From: Actinomycetes bacterium
Lineage (GTDB): Bacteria; Actinomycetota; Actinomycetes; Actinomycetales; Microbacteriaceae
Length of the DNA stretch: 64,000 nt
Direction: 5' to 3'
Assembly (NCBI GenBank): GCA_023428065.1
Contig: JAEYZI010000087.1
Coordinates: 1 to 64,000 of the forward strand
The notes under the pieces are model-generated. The model saw only the letters and a program-made list of their open reading frames with translations, did no database searches and was not told the origin of the DNA. A program made the position numbers and the translations under genes. Positions 23,152 to 31,587 of this stretch are shown one piece after another; the stretch's first letter is position 1, and every line of letters begins with the position of its first letter.

Positions 23152-24051
23152 CTACTTCTTCTTCGGCGCCCGGAGCCGCAGGAACCGCTGCTGCCCGTCC
23201 TCGCGCAGCTCCACCTGCCCGGAGCGCGACCGCACGAAGTCGGTGAAGCTCTCGTATCCGAGGCTCTTCTCGGCGAACTGCGCGTTGAGGCGCTTCATCT
23301 GGGTCTTCACCGCGGATGCCGCGCTCCAGCCGTCCGCGTCCTTCGGCACGAGCCCGAGCGCCTTGATGAGCAGTTTCGACGCACCCGGGCCCCCGATCGC
23401 CTGGCCTGCGTCGGGCGAGCTCGCGGCCGCCGCGCCCGCGGCATCCGCTGCCTCCGCGAGGGGCGCCGGCGGCTCCTCGACCGCCTGCTCGGCGCGCTCC
23501 TCCTCGCGCGCGACGTCGTCGTAGTACTCGAACTCGTCGCACGCCGAGATGAGGGCGCGGCTCGTGCCGCCCGCGACGCCGACCCCCACGACCACCCGGC
23601 CGAGCCGACGGCAGCGCTGGGCGAGCGCGATGTAGTCCGAGTCGCCCGCGACGATCACCACGTGGGTCACGTCGGGCAGGCGGAAGAGGTCCTCGAGCAC
23701 GTCGACCGAGAGACGGATGTCGGCGCCGTTCTTGGTGCCGGATGCCGGGAAGAGCTGGGTGAGGTCGATCGCGCGGTCGACGAGCTGGCCCTTGTAGGCG
23801 GCGTTCGCGGCGACCGACCAGTCGGCGTAGGCGCGCGTCACCGCGACCGTGCCGAACGACGAGGCGTAGTCGACGATCGCCCGCACATCGACCCGGGCGG
23901 CTTCGAGCTTGTCGGCGACGGCCGGCCCGGCCTTCCACGCGTTGTCCCTGCGCCACGATCCGTCGCCGTGCAACTGGTCGTAGCGCGAGATCACGATGTT
24001 GTCGAAGTCGATGTAGACCGCGACGCGGTCGGTGTCGGTGAGCTCCGCCAT
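23152..24051 (-). CDS. NYN-domain ribonuclease-like protein with OST-HTH domain
   Basis: A 299-residue protein. The NYN (LabA/DUF88, PIN-like) domain spans about residues 8-170. Its acidic active-site residues appear as VAVYIDFDNI, GADIRLSVDVLED and VVIVAGDSDYIALAQ (GDSD motif). An Ala/Pro-rich linker leads to an OST-HTH/LOTUS-like RNA-binding domain at about 225-290 (KLLIKALGLVPKDADGWSAA ... SLGYESFTDFVRS), ending in a basic KKK. This pairing is known in bacterial RNA-processing proteins. AGGGAGG lies upstream of the ATG. It is followed after three bases by a coiled-coil protein gene. Confidence 0.88.
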   Translation of the reverse strand: MAELTDTDRVAVYIDFDNIVISRYDQLHGDGSWRRDNAWKAGPAVADKLEAARVDVRAIVDYASSFGTVAVTRAYADWSVAANAAYKGQLVDRAIDLTQLFPASGTKNGADIRLSVDVLEDLFRLPDVTHVVIVAGDSDYIALAQRCRRLGRVVVGVGVAGGTSRALISACDEFEYYDDVAREEERAEQAVEEPPAPLAEAADAAGAAAASSPDAGQAIGGPGASKLLIKALGLVPKDADGWSAASAVKTQMKRLNAQFAEKSLGYESFTDFVRSRSGQVELREDGQQRFLRLRAPKKK

Positions 24052-24106
24052 CCGGGCCTCCCTGAGGTTCCCTCCCGACCCTACCGGGGTGGATCGGCGC
24101 GGGGGC

Positions 24107-25228
24107 CTATGGCGTCGCGGAGAGGAAGATGAACGCGGCGAAGAGCACGAGATGCACGGTGCCCTGCAGGCGCGTCGCGCGGCCGGGCACGATCGTGAGG
24201 GTCGCGACGGCGACCGTGAGCAGGAACTCGACGATCTGCACCGGGCCGAGTCCGAGCGTGAGCGGCGTCGGCAGCCAGATCGACGCGACGGCGATCGCGG
24301 GGATCGTGAGGCCGATGGAGGCCATGGCCGAGCCGATGCCGAGGTTGAGCGAGGTCTGCAGCCGGTTGCGCGAGGCCGCCTTCGTGGCGGCGACGGCCTC
24401 GGGCAGCAGCACGACGAGCGCGACGACGACGCCCACGAAGGTGTCGGGGATGCCGGCGGCGTCGACGATCCCCTCGATCGCGGGCGACATGCTCTTCGCG
24501 AGGCCGACGACCGCGACGAGCGAGGCGAGCAGCAGGCCGAGGCTCGCCCACGTCTGCCGGGCGCTCGGGGGGTCGGAGTGCACGTCCTCGTCGATGATCT
24601 TCCCGGTCTTGCTCACGGGCAGGAAGAAGTCGCGGTGCCGCCCCGTCTGCAGCAGCACGAAGGCGCCCCACAAGACGATCGCGGCGACCGCGACGAAGGC
24701 GAGCTGCGTGGGGGAGAACTGGGCGCCCGGCTCGGAGACGGTGAACGACGGCACGACGAGCGTGAGCGTCGTGAGGGTCACGACGACGGCGAGCGCTCCG
24801 CCCGCGCCCTCGGGGTTGAAGCGCGGCGTGTTGTGCTTGAGCGATCCGACGAGGATCGAGATGCCGACGATGCCGTTGAGCGTGATCATGACGGCGGCGA
24901 ACGCGGTGTCGCGCGCGAGCGTCGAGGCGTCCTCCGACGACTTCCCGAGCATGAGCGTGATGATGAGGGCGACCTCGATGACGGTCACGGCCACCGCGAG
25001 CACGAGCGAGCCGTAGGGCTCCCCGACGCGGTGCGCGATGACCTCCGCGTGGTGCACGGCCGCGAGCACGACGCCCACGAGCACGGCGCCGACGAGCACG
25101 TAGCCGAGCGTGGGGAGCTCGCGTTCCCAGCTGAGCACGAGGGCGATGATGCCGAGCGCGGGCAGCACCCACACCCATGTGCCGGTGATGCGTCGGAGGG
25201 TCGTCGGGGAGGTCGCGGCGCCGCTCAT
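24107..25228 (-). CDS. chaA: Ca2+(Na+)/H+ antiporter, ChaA family
   Basis: A 373-residue membrane protein of the CaCA superfamily with about eleven hydrophobic segments. The two alpha-repeat motifs are visible: GSLVLAVAVTVIEVALIITLM (about residues 75-95, the family's acidic motif) and ALVVLLPEAVAATKAASRNRLQTSLNLGIGSAMASIGLTI (about 275-315, given in pieces as LPEAVAA and GSAMASIGLT). ChaA exports Ca2+, Na+ or K+ in exchange for protons, mainly at alkaline pH. ATG 25228 is preferred, since GGGAG is nine bases upstream; a GTG two codons earlier is possible. Confidence 0.9.
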   Translation of the reverse strand: MSGAATSPTTLRRITGTWVWVLPALGIIALVLSWERELPTLGYVLVGAVLVGVVLAAVHHAEVIAHRVGEPYGSLVLAVAVTVIEVALIITLMLGKSSEDASTLARDTAFAAVMITLNGIVGISILVGSLKHNTPRFNPEGAGGALAVVVTLTTLTLVVPSFTVSEPGAQFSPTQLAFVAVAAIVLWGAFVLLQTGRHRDFFLPVSKTGKIIDEDVHSDPPSARQTWASLGLLLASLVAVVGLAKSMSPAIEGIVDAAGIPDTFVGVVVALVVLLPEAVAATKAASRNRLQTSLNLGIGSAMASIGLTIPAIAVASIWLPTPLTLGLGPVQIVEFLLTVAVATLTIVPGRATRLQGTVHLVLFAAFIFLSATP

Positions 25229-25326
25229 CCTCACATTCTCCCAGAGTCATCCCGGGCGTCGGCCGGGGAGCGCTCGACTCGGCGTCGGCGTGCAGGGCGG
25301 GGCGGCGCGCCCGGTATGGTGGGCGT

Positions 25327-25509
25327 ATGAAGGTCGTCGTCTTCCTGGTCGCGTTCGCGATCTTCGTCGCGTCGTTCGTGGCGTTCGGCTACGCGTTCCA
25401 GATCGGCGAGGAGAGCGCGCTCGCCGCGATCGCGCTGTTCTTCGCCGGCATCCTCGGTGTCTCGGTGTCGTACGCGATCCCGTTCCACCTGCTGCCCGCG
25501 CTCGACTGA
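25327..25509 (+). CDS. Small two-helix membrane protein
   Basis: A 60-residue protein consisting of two hydrophobic helices (about residues 3-25 and 31-56) joined by a short acidic QIGEES turn. It has high-GC codon use with strong third-position GC. TATGGT at 25315-25320 ends exactly six bases before the ATG, matching the leaderless promoter pattern of neighbouring genes, which supports it as a real gene. No family recognised; small proteins of this kind are common and often unannotated. Confidence 0.7.
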   Translation: MKVVVFLVAFAIFVASFVAFGYAFQIGEESALAAIALFFAGILGVSVSYAIPFHLLPALD

Positions 25510-25528
25510 CCCCGCGCCTCGCCGGCTG

Positions 25529-26014
25529 TTACGCGAGAACGCGTGACGCGAAGGCGTCGAGCCGCCGCAGCAGCCCCGCGCCCCGGTCGGCGACGACCGC
25601 GTCCGGGTTCGGATCCCACGGGCTCCCGTGCGGTGCGATCCGGATGAGGAGCGAGCATCCGAGGTCGGCGCAGATGTAGGTGCCGACACTGTCGCCCGCG
25701 TGCCCGGCGTCGCCCGCGCGCAGCGCGGAGAACAGCCGCACCTGGCCTGCGGGCTGGGAGATCTGGCACAGCGAGCACATCGCCGACCCGCCCGCGAGAC
25801 GCGTCTCGGCTGCCCGCAGCACGATGCCGACGACGCGGTCGTCGCGCCAGTAGGCGAGGTAGCCGCGGTGGGCGGTCGATCCGTCGCGCCACCCGAGGAA
25901 CTCCCTGTCGTCCCACAGCACCTCGTGCAGCCCCGGAAGGGGGATGCGGTCGCGGTCGATCGAGCCCGCGTTCACGAAGGAGTCGCGGAGCTGTTCGGCG
26001 GTCAGGGGAAGCAT
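25529..26014 (-). CDS. FBP-domain (EF-G-binding, treble-clef zinc finger) protein
   Basis: A 161-residue protein of the FBP family, related to the C-terminal zinc-binding domain of fusidic-acid-resistance FusB/FusC. The start MLPLTAEQLRDSFVNAG and the GWRDGSTAHRGYLAYW block are typical. The four zinc ligands are the cysteines of AMCSLCQ (about residues 80-83) and YICADLGCSLLIR (about 117 and 122). FusB proteins bind elongation factor G. Chromosomal actinobacterial homologues have no proven resistance role. TAGCCT (26023-26028) ends eight bases before the ATG. It lies tail-to-tail with the small membrane protein. Confidence 0.85.
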   Translation of the reverse strand: MLPLTAEQLRDSFVNAGSIDRDRIPLPGLHEVLWDDREFLGWRDGSTAHRGYLAYWRDDRVVGIVLRAAETRLAGGSAMCSLCQISQPAGQVRLFSALRAGDAGHAGDSVGTYICADLGCSLLIRIAPHGSPWDPNPDAVVADRGAGLLRRLDAFASRVLA

Positions 26015-26050
26015 GTCCCGCCAGGCTAACCCGATCGCCCGCGCGGTCGC

Positions 26051-26674
26051 TCAGATGCCGCGCACGACCATCTCGACGACCCCGCGGCCGGCGAACACGC
26101 GGATGTCGTCGGGGAGCTCGTGCAGCGGCCCCTCGAGCACGAGCATCGCGAGGCCGTGCACGGCCGACCAGGCGAGCAGCTCGGCGCCCTGGCGGCGTTC
26201 GGGCGGGAGCACGCAGAAGCGCACGAGGTCGTCGAGCGCGCTCGCGAGCAGTCCGAAGGGGCTCGCACCGCCCGGTCCCGCCTTCTCGGCGACGAAGGCG
26301 CGGTCGAGGTTGCCGGGCACGCCGAATGCGGTGCGGAAGAGCCCCGGCTGCTCGCGCGCGAAGCGGAGATAGCCGATGCCGACCGCGCGCAGGCGCTCCT
26401 GGGCGCTCGCGGCATCCGTCGCCTCGGGCACCTCGGCGAGCTCCGCTTCGATCGCCGCGGCGGCCTCGGCCTGAGCGGCGTCGCTCACGGCATCGACGAG
26501 CGCGGCGCGGTCGGCGAAGTGGCGGTAGGCGGCGTTGGGGGAGACGCCCGCGCGGCGGGTGACCTCCCGCAGCACGACGGCGTCGGGGCCGCCGTCCCGT
26601 GCGAGGAGCACGCCCGCCTCGATGAGGGACCGGCGGAGGTCGCCGTGACGGTAGGTGGCGCGCGCGGTGCTCAT
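26051..26674 (-). CDS. TetR/AcrR-family repressor (WHG-domain type)
   Basis: A 207-residue regulator. The N-terminal HTH is about residues 10-55: YRHGDLRRSLIEAGVLLARD, then LREVTRRAGVSPNAAYRHFADRAAL in canonical TetR form. The ligand domain contains AWSAVHGLAMLVLEGPL, characteristic of the WHG-type C-terminal domain. ATG 26674 gives the normal family length; AGGAGGT lies 11 bases upstream. It is divergent from an MFS exporter, and the dyad TGTGGACAGTGTACACA (26720-26736) lies over its own -10 box TACACT. A near-identical dyad at 14730-14746 suggests it also represses the DHFR-family gene. Confidence 0.92.
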   Translation of the reverse strand: MSTARATYRHGDLRRSLIEAGVLLARDGGPDAVVLREVTRRAGVSPNAAYRHFADRAALVDAVSDAAQAEAAAAIEAELAEVPEATDAASAQERLRAVGIGYLRFAREQPGLFRTAFGVPGNLDRAFVAEKAGPGGASPFGLLASALDDLVRFCVLPPERRQGAELLAWSAVHGLAMLVLEGPLHELPDDIRVFAGRGVVEMVVRGI

Positions 26675-26719
26675 GAGCTTCGGGTACCTCCTCGCGAGCC
26701 GGTGCCCTCGATCCAGGTT

Positions 26720-26736
26720 TGTGGACAGTGTACACA
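26720..26736. promoter_or_regulatory. TetR-type operator, copy 2, between tetR and MFS genes
   Basis: TGTGGACAGTGTACACA, an imperfect dyad with one mismatch between 7-base arms, overlaps the minus-strand -10 box TACACT (26727-26732) of the tetR gene. It lies 39 bases before the MFS start. The near-identical site at 14730-14746 supports a shared regulon. Confidence 0.75.
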
Positions 26737-26775
26737 TGGTAGGCCGCGGGCCTCGGGACTTGCCATCATCGGAGG

Positions 26776-28068
26776 ATGACGTCGTCCGAACCCGCGCCCG
26801 CCGCGCCCGCCGTCCGTGACCGGACGCCGCGCGCGCTGCGGCCCTTCCGATTCGGACAATACCGGCTGCTCGCCGTGGCGCTGACCCTCTCGCTCTTCGG
26901 CGGGGGCGTGTGGCTCATCGCCGTGATCTTCCAGATCCGCAGCCAGGGCGGCGGACCCCTCGAGGTGTCGTTCGTCGCGACCGCCAACGCCGTCGGCCTC
27001 GTGCTCGCGGTGCTCGTGGGGGGAGCGGTGGCCGACCGGGTGCCGCAGAAGCTCGTGCTCATCACGGTCGAGATCGTCAAGGGCGTGCTCGTCTCGCTCG
27101 TCGCCGCCCTCGCCTTCGCCGGGGGGCTCGAGGTGTGGCACCTCGCGGTCGTCGGCTTCGTGCTCGGCGTCGCCGACGGGTTCTTCATGCCGGCCTACTC
27201 CGCGATGCTTCCGGCGATCCTGCCCGAGCAGCAGCTGCTCGCCGCGAACGGCTTCGAGGGGATGCTGCGCCCCGCGATCCTGCAGGCGGGCGGCCCGGCC
27301 GTCGCCGCGGCCTTCATCGCGCTCGCGTCGCCCGCGGCGGCGTTCGCCGTCATCGCCGTGACGCAGCTCGGGGCCATCGTGCTGCTCGCGCTGCTGCGCC
27401 GCACCGCCGTGCGGCGCGACGTGCCGACGGGGCGGCATCCGGCCCTCGAGCTGCTCGTCGACGTGCGCGACGGCTTCCGCTATCTCGCGCGCACGCCGTG
27501 GCTGTTCGCGACGCTCGTGTACTCGTGCGCGCTCGTGCTGCTCATCATGGGGCCGTTCGAGGTGCTGCTGCCCTTCGCCGTCACGGAGCGCACGGGCGGG
27601 GACGCGGGCAGCTACGCGCTCGTGCTCGTCGCCTTCGGGGTCGGCGGGGCCATCGCGGCGATCGCCGTCGCCTCCTGGCGACTGCCGCGCCGCTACCTCA
27701 CGACCATGACGCTCGCATGGGGACTCGGCTGCCTGCCGCTGCTCGCGATCGTCATGACGGATCAGCTCTGGCTCATGTGCGCGGCGGCGTTCGCGGTCGG
27801 CATGGTCTTCTCGGGCGCGGGCGTCATCTGGGGCACGCTGCTCCAGCGGCGTGTGCCGCCGGAGATGCTCGGCCGCGTGTCGAGTCTCGACTTCTTCGTC
27901 TCGCTCGCCCTCATGCCCGTCTCGACGGCGCTCGCGGGGCCGCTCGGCACCGCAGTGGGGTACGGGCCCGTGTTCGTCGTCGCCGCCGTGACCCCGCCCG
28001 TGCTCGCGGTCATCGCGATCGTCGCGGCGCGCATGCCGCGCGACGAGCTCGCCCACCCGCTGGACTAG
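26776..28068 (+). CDS. MFS transporter (MFS_3/EntS-like exporter)
   Basis: A 430-residue membrane protein with 12 hydrophobic segments. It carries the GAVADRVPQKLVLITVE loop 2-3 motif (about residues 78-94), VADGFFMPAYSAMLPAILPE (about 136-155) and LGRVSSLDFFVSLALMPVST, all typical of the MFS_3/EntS and macrolide-efflux-like branch. It probably exports a small toxic or signalling compound. It is divergent from a TetR repressor and should be induced by that repressor's ligand. GGAGG abuts the ATG directly, too close to serve as a ribosome binding site, whereas CATCAT (26764-26769) ends six bases before it. A leaderless transcript is therefore likely. Confidence 0.9.
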   Translation: MTSSEPAPAAPAVRDRTPRALRPFRFGQYRLLAVALTLSLFGGGVWLIAVIFQIRSQGGGPLEVSFVATANAVGLVLAVLVGGAVADRVPQKLVLITVEIVKGVLVSLVAALAFAGGLEVWHLAVVGFVLGVADGFFMPAYSAMLPAILPEQQLLAANGFEGMLRPAILQAGGPAVAAAFIALASPAAAFAVIAVTQLGAIVLLALLRRTAVRRDVPTGRHPALELLVDVRDGFRYLARTPWLFATLVYSCALVLLIMGPFEVLLPFAVTERTGGDAGSYALVLVAFGVGGAIAAIAVASWRLPRRYLTTMTLAWGLGCLPLLAIVMTDQLWLMCAAAFAVGMVFSGAGVIWGTLLQRRVPPEMLGRVSSLDFFVSLALMPVSTALAGPLGTAVGYGPVFVVAAVTPPVLAVIAIVAARMPRDELAHPLD

Positions 28069-28098
28069 CGGGACGCGGCGAGCCCGCACAATAGGACG

Positions 28099-29592
28099 AT
28101 GATCTCCGCGCTGCGTGCCGACCTCGACGCCGCCCGCTTCCGCGTCGCCCGGCTCGACGCCCTGTGGGGTGCCGCCGCGGCTGCGGCGCTGCAGCGCGGC
28201 AACCGGGTGCCCGCTTCGCGGGCGCTCGCGGCATCCGACGACCCGGCCGCCGTGCTCGCGCGGCTCTTCGTGCTCGGTGAGAGCGTCGGGGCCGTCGAAC
28301 TCGACGCCGCCCTGCCGCGCCTCGGCCTCGGCGGAGCCGTCGAGCTCGAGCTCGTGGGACTCGACGGCGAACGCGTGCAGCCCCTCGTCGACCTGCGACC
28401 GTACGCGTTCGTCGATCCGCACGGCGCGGGTGAGTGGTGGATCGCCTCCGACCTCGGCGAGCTCGCGACGGGCGCCGCCCTGCGCATCGACCACGTGCTG
28501 GGCGTCGGCGGCGCGTCGACGACGCTCGCGTCGCTGCAGTTCCCCGACGACGTCGACGCCGTGCTCGACCTCGGCACGGGATGCGGCATCCAGGCTATGC
28601 ACGCTCGGCGCTTCGCAGGGCGGGTCGTCGCGACCGACGTCTCCCCGCGCGCCCTCGACTACGCGCGCTTCAACGCGGAGCTCAACGGCCTCGACGGCAT
28701 CGAGTTCCGGCTCGGCAGCCTCTACGAGCCCGTCGCGGGCGAGCGCTTCGACCGCATCGTCTCGAACCCCCCGTTCGTGATCACCCCGCGTGTCGCGGGC
28801 GTGCCCCTTTACGAGTACCGAGACGGCGGGCTCGAGGGCGACGAGCTCGTGGCCGCGGTCGTCGCGGGGGCGGCCCAGCACCTCGAGCCGGGCGGGACGG
28901 CGCAGCTGCTCGGCAACTGGGAGTACCGCGGCGGCACCGACGGTCTCGAGCGCGCGGCGGCGTGGGCTACGGAGGCGGGGCTCGACGCGTGGGCGATCGA
29001 ACGGGAGACGCTCGACCCCGCGCGCTACGCCGAGACCTGGATCCGCGACGGGGGCACGCACGCCGGCACGGGCGACTTCGAGCGGCTGTGCGCCGCATGG
29101 CTCGACGACTTCGCGCGGCGGGACGTCGCCGAGGTCGGCTTCGGCTACCTCGTGCTGCGCCGGCCGGACGGAACGCCGCCCTTCCGGCGGGCCGAGCGCG
29201 CGAGCGCGCCCCTCGACGGCGTCGCGGGGATCGGCGGGCACCTGTCGGCGACGCTCGCCGCCGTCGACCGCATCGCCGCGCTCGACGACGCGGGTCTCCT
29301 CGCGCTCCCGCTCACCGTCGCGGCTGACGTCACGGAGGAGCGCAGCCACTGGCCGGGCGCCGAGGACCCGTCGGTCATCGTGCTGCGGCAGGGCGGCGGA
29401 CTCCGCCGCGAGCTGCGGGCGGATACGGCGCTCGCCGCGGTCGTGGGAGCGTGCGACGGCGAGCTGCCGCTCGGCGCGATCGTCGACGCGGTTGCCGAGC
29501 TGCTCGACGTCGACGCCGCGGCGCTCCGCCCGGCGATCGCCGCCGAGGTGCGCGAGCTCGTCGCCGACGGCATCGTGCTCCCGCCCTTCTGA
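28099..29592 (+). CDS. Class I SAM methyltransferase with N-terminal DUF7059 domain
   Basis: A 497-residue protein. Residues about 5-95 match the DUF7059-type N-terminal domain seen in actinobacterial methyltransferases. The Rossmann methyltransferase core follows: motif I VLDLGTGCGIQ (about 155-165), ATDVSPRALDYARFNAEL (acidic motif II) and the HemK/RsmC-type motif IV SNPPFVI (about 220-227). A C-terminal region of about 200 residues, with LTEE-like helices, is family specific. The NPPF motif indicates methylation of an amide or exocyclic amine in protein, RNA or DNA. The substrate is unproven. CACAAT (28087-28092) ends six bases before ATG 28099. Confidence 0.85.
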   Translation: MISALRADLDAARFRVARLDALWGAAAAAALQRGNRVPASRALAASDDPAAVLARLFVLGESVGAVELDAALPRLGLGGAVELELVGLDGERVQPLVDLRPYAFVDPHGAGEWWIASDLGELATGAALRIDHVLGVGGASTTLASLQFPDDVDAVLDLGTGCGIQAMHARRFAGRVVATDVSPRALDYARFNAELNGLDGIEFRLGSLYEPVAGERFDRIVSNPPFVITPRVAGVPLYEYRDGGLEGDELVAAVVAGAAQHLEPGGTAQLLGNWEYRGGTDGLERAAAWATEAGLDAWAIERETLDPARYAETWIRDGGTHAGTGDFERLCAAWLDDFARRDVAEVGFGYLVLRRPDGTPPFRRAERASAPLDGVAGIGGHLSATLAAVDRIAALDDAGLLALPLTVAADVTEERSHWPGAEDPSVIVLRQGGGLRRELRADTALAAVVGACDGELPLGAIVDAVAELLDVDAAALRPAIAAEVRELVADGIVLPPF

Positions 29593-29680
29593 CGCCGCGG
29601 GCGCCCCCGTGGGGCACGCTGACAGCCGCGTCCCAGCGGCTCCCCAGCCCGCGTCCGTACCGTGAGCGTCGGAGGCACTC

Positions 29681-30265
29681 ATGGGATTCCTGGATCGACT
29701 GTTCGGCACCGAGGAGCCGTCGCCGCGCGTGCAGCAGCCGGCCGTCTCGACGTCCCGCACCGACGACGAGCGGGCGCTTGAGCGCTACCGCTACCTCATC
29801 CGCACGGCGCCTCCCGAGACGATCGAGCAGGTGCACGCCGAGGCCTTCGCGCGCCTCACCGACAGCCAGCGCGCCCTCATCTACGAGGAGCTCAGCCGGG
29901 GCGCCGGCACGGGCGAGCGGCCGCTCTCGAGCGAGCCCGCGACCCTCGCACGCGCGGCGACACGCGCCGAGCTCCGCCAGCCGGGCACGCTCGAACGCTC
30001 CCTCTCGGGCGGCAGCGCGGGAGTCACCCCCGGCGCTCCCGGCTTCGGCTCCATGCTCGCGAGCTCGCTGCTCGGCACGGTCGCCGGCTACGTGATCGGG
30101 TCGGCCCTCGTGAGCGCGTTCCTGCCCTGGGACGGCGGCGACGCCGCGGCATCCGACGCGGGTGCGGGCGACAGCGGCACCGCGGATGCGGGAGCCTCGG
30201 ATGCCGACTTCGGTTCGGCGGACTTCGGCGCCTCCGACTTCGGCGACTTCGACCTCGGGTTCTGA
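29681..30265 (+). CDS. Hypothetical protein with acidic D/FG-rich tail
   Basis: A 194-residue protein starting MGFLDRLFGTEEP. Residues 28-75 are ordered (ERYRYLIRTAPPETIEQVHA and FARLTDSQRALIYEELSRG). A hydrophobic Gly/Ala segment (about 125-145, LLGTVAGYVIGSALVSAFLP) could be membrane-associated. The last 45 residues are Asp/Ala/Ser-rich and end in repeats of the type ADFG/SDFG. Similar proteins occur in related actinobacteria as uncharacterised or mis-named ATPase proteins (from memory); the function is unknown. Its last 178 bases overlap, antisense, the end of the acyltransferase gene. Confidence 0.75.
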   Translation: MGFLDRLFGTEEPSPRVQQPAVSTSRTDDERALERYRYLIRTAPPETIEQVHAEAFARLTDSQRALIYEELSRGAGTGERPLSSEPATLARAATRAELRQPGTLERSLSGGSAGVTPGAPGFGSMLASSLLGTVAGYVIGSALVSAFLPWDGGDAAASDAGAGDSGTADAGASDADFGSADFGASDFGDFDLGF

Positions 30266-31557
30266 CCCGCCCTCAGCACCGCGACGGCGAGCGCGAACCC
30301 GATCGCGGCGGCCACGGCGCGCGGCAGGTCGAGTCCCTCGATCGTGATCGCCACGACGGGCGCGATCGTCACGACGCCCGCGAGGGCGAGCACCGCGGAG
30401 CCCGCGGGTCGCACGACCGGCACCGGCCGCTCGAAGCGGCCGAGCGGCACCGACAGCACGAAGACGATCCCGAGCACCGCGAGGAACACGAGCGGCCGAG
30501 TGGCCCACCACGCCGCCGTCCCCGCGGCGGGTGCGAGGCCGGGCAGGAGCAGGCCGAGGCCCGCGACCGCGAGGATGATCGTGAGGTGCCACAGGTAGAC
30601 GGTCATGAGCCGTGAGCCGATCGTGAAGACGATCGCCTGCATCGCCCGGGTGCGCATGAGCGCCGTGAGGGGCGCGCGCAGCAGCTGCAGCAGCGCCGCC
30701 TGACCCACGCCGAGGGCGACGAGGGGCAACGTCGGCGGGTTGAGGTTCGTGAGCATGTCGGTGGAGTACGGCCCCCACAGCGTCATCGGCACGAGGCTCG
30801 ACCACGCGCCGATCGCGATGAGCACGAGCTGCCACGGGGCGCGTCGGGCGAACCATCCGTCGGCGTACCAGAACCCCAGCTGCTGCACGAGCGGCCACAC
30901 GAAGAGCAGGTTGAGGTAGCCGAGCACGCTCATCCCGGCGGGATCGCGCGGCACGCCCGCGACGCCGAACTGCGCCGCGTCGACCGCGACGACCGCGGCG
31001 AGGAGCACGAGGAGCGTCACCCGCGGCGCACGCTCGTGGCACGCGAGCAGCACGGGTGCGGCGAGCTGGCAGATGAGGTAGGCCCCGAGGAACCACAGGG
31101 GGCTGCCGACGCCCGTCGCGACCGCGTCGAGCAGGGCCGGGTCGACGCCGAGGGCGGTCGCGCCGGCGAGGGCCGCCGCGAGGAAGAGGAGGAGCGGGAG
31201 GGACGGGCGCGCGAGCCGCAGCATCCGCGCGTGCACGAAGCCGCGCGACGTGGGGGAGCCGCCCCCGGTATCCCCGCCCCCGCGGCGCTGGGCGTTGCGC
31301 AGCGAGGTCGCCGTGGCGAAGCCGCCCACGACGAAGAAGAGCGGCATGACCTGCCCCACCCACGTGGCCCAGGGGAACCAGGGCTGCTCCTCGAGCGGAC
31401 GGCTCACCGCGATGCCGCCCGCGGCATCCGGACCCACCCCCACGAAGAGCAGGTGCACCGTCACGACGACGAGCACGCAGAACACGCGCGCGAGGTCGAG
31501 CGACAGGTCGCGGCCGGTGATGTCGAGGCCGCCTCGGGCCGACTGCTGCGTCGTCAC
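30088..31557 (-). CDS. Acyltransferase-3-family membrane protein
   Basis: A 489-residue membrane protein with about ten hydrophobic segments. The family signature starts with LSLDLARVFCVLVVVTVHLL (about residues 19-38, including the conserved His), then PLFFVVGGFATATSLRN and MTVYLWHLTIIL. Such proteins O-acylate sugars, peptidoglycan or glycopolymers at the membrane. GTG 31557 is chosen because TACAGT (31564-31569) ends six bases before it; a GTG two codons upstream would fall against the -10 box. The final 60 residues (Lys/Ser/Pro/Ala-rich, KSEAPKSAEPKS) are encoded antisense to the acidic tail of the neighbouring gene and are probably non-essential. Confidence 0.85.
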   Translation of the reverse strand: MTTQQSARGGLDITGRDLSLDLARVFCVLVVVTVHLLFVGVGPDAAGGIAVSRPLEEQPWFPWATWVGQVMPLFFVVGGFATATSLRNAQRRGGGDTGGGSPTSRGFVHARMLRLARPSLPLLLFLAAALAGATALGVDPALLDAVATGVGSPLWFLGAYLICQLAAPVLLACHERAPRVTLLVLLAAVVAVDAAQFGVAGVPRDPAGMSVLGYLNLLFVWPLVQQLGFWYADGWFARRAPWQLVLIAIGAWSSLVPMTLWGPYSTDMLTNLNPPTLPLVALGVGQAALLQLLRAPLTALMRTRAMQAIVFTIGSRLMTVYLWHLTIILAVAGLGLLLPGLAPAAGTAAWWATRPLVFLAVLGIVFVLSVPLGRFERPVPVVRPAGSAVLALAGVVTIAPVVAITIEGLDLPRAVAAAIGFALAVAVLRAGQNPRSKSPKSEAPKSAEPKSASEAPASAVPLSPAPASDAAASPPSQGRNALTRADPIT

Positions 31558-31587
31558 GCCCACACTGTAGCGGGGGCGCGATGCGGG

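Noticed and set aside
26671..29760. A 1029-codon open frame on the minus strand across the MFS and methyltransferase genes
   Set aside because: It is antisense to two well-supported genes. Its translation is Arg/Asp/His-rich low-complexity sequence, the usual shadow of GC-rich coding DNA.
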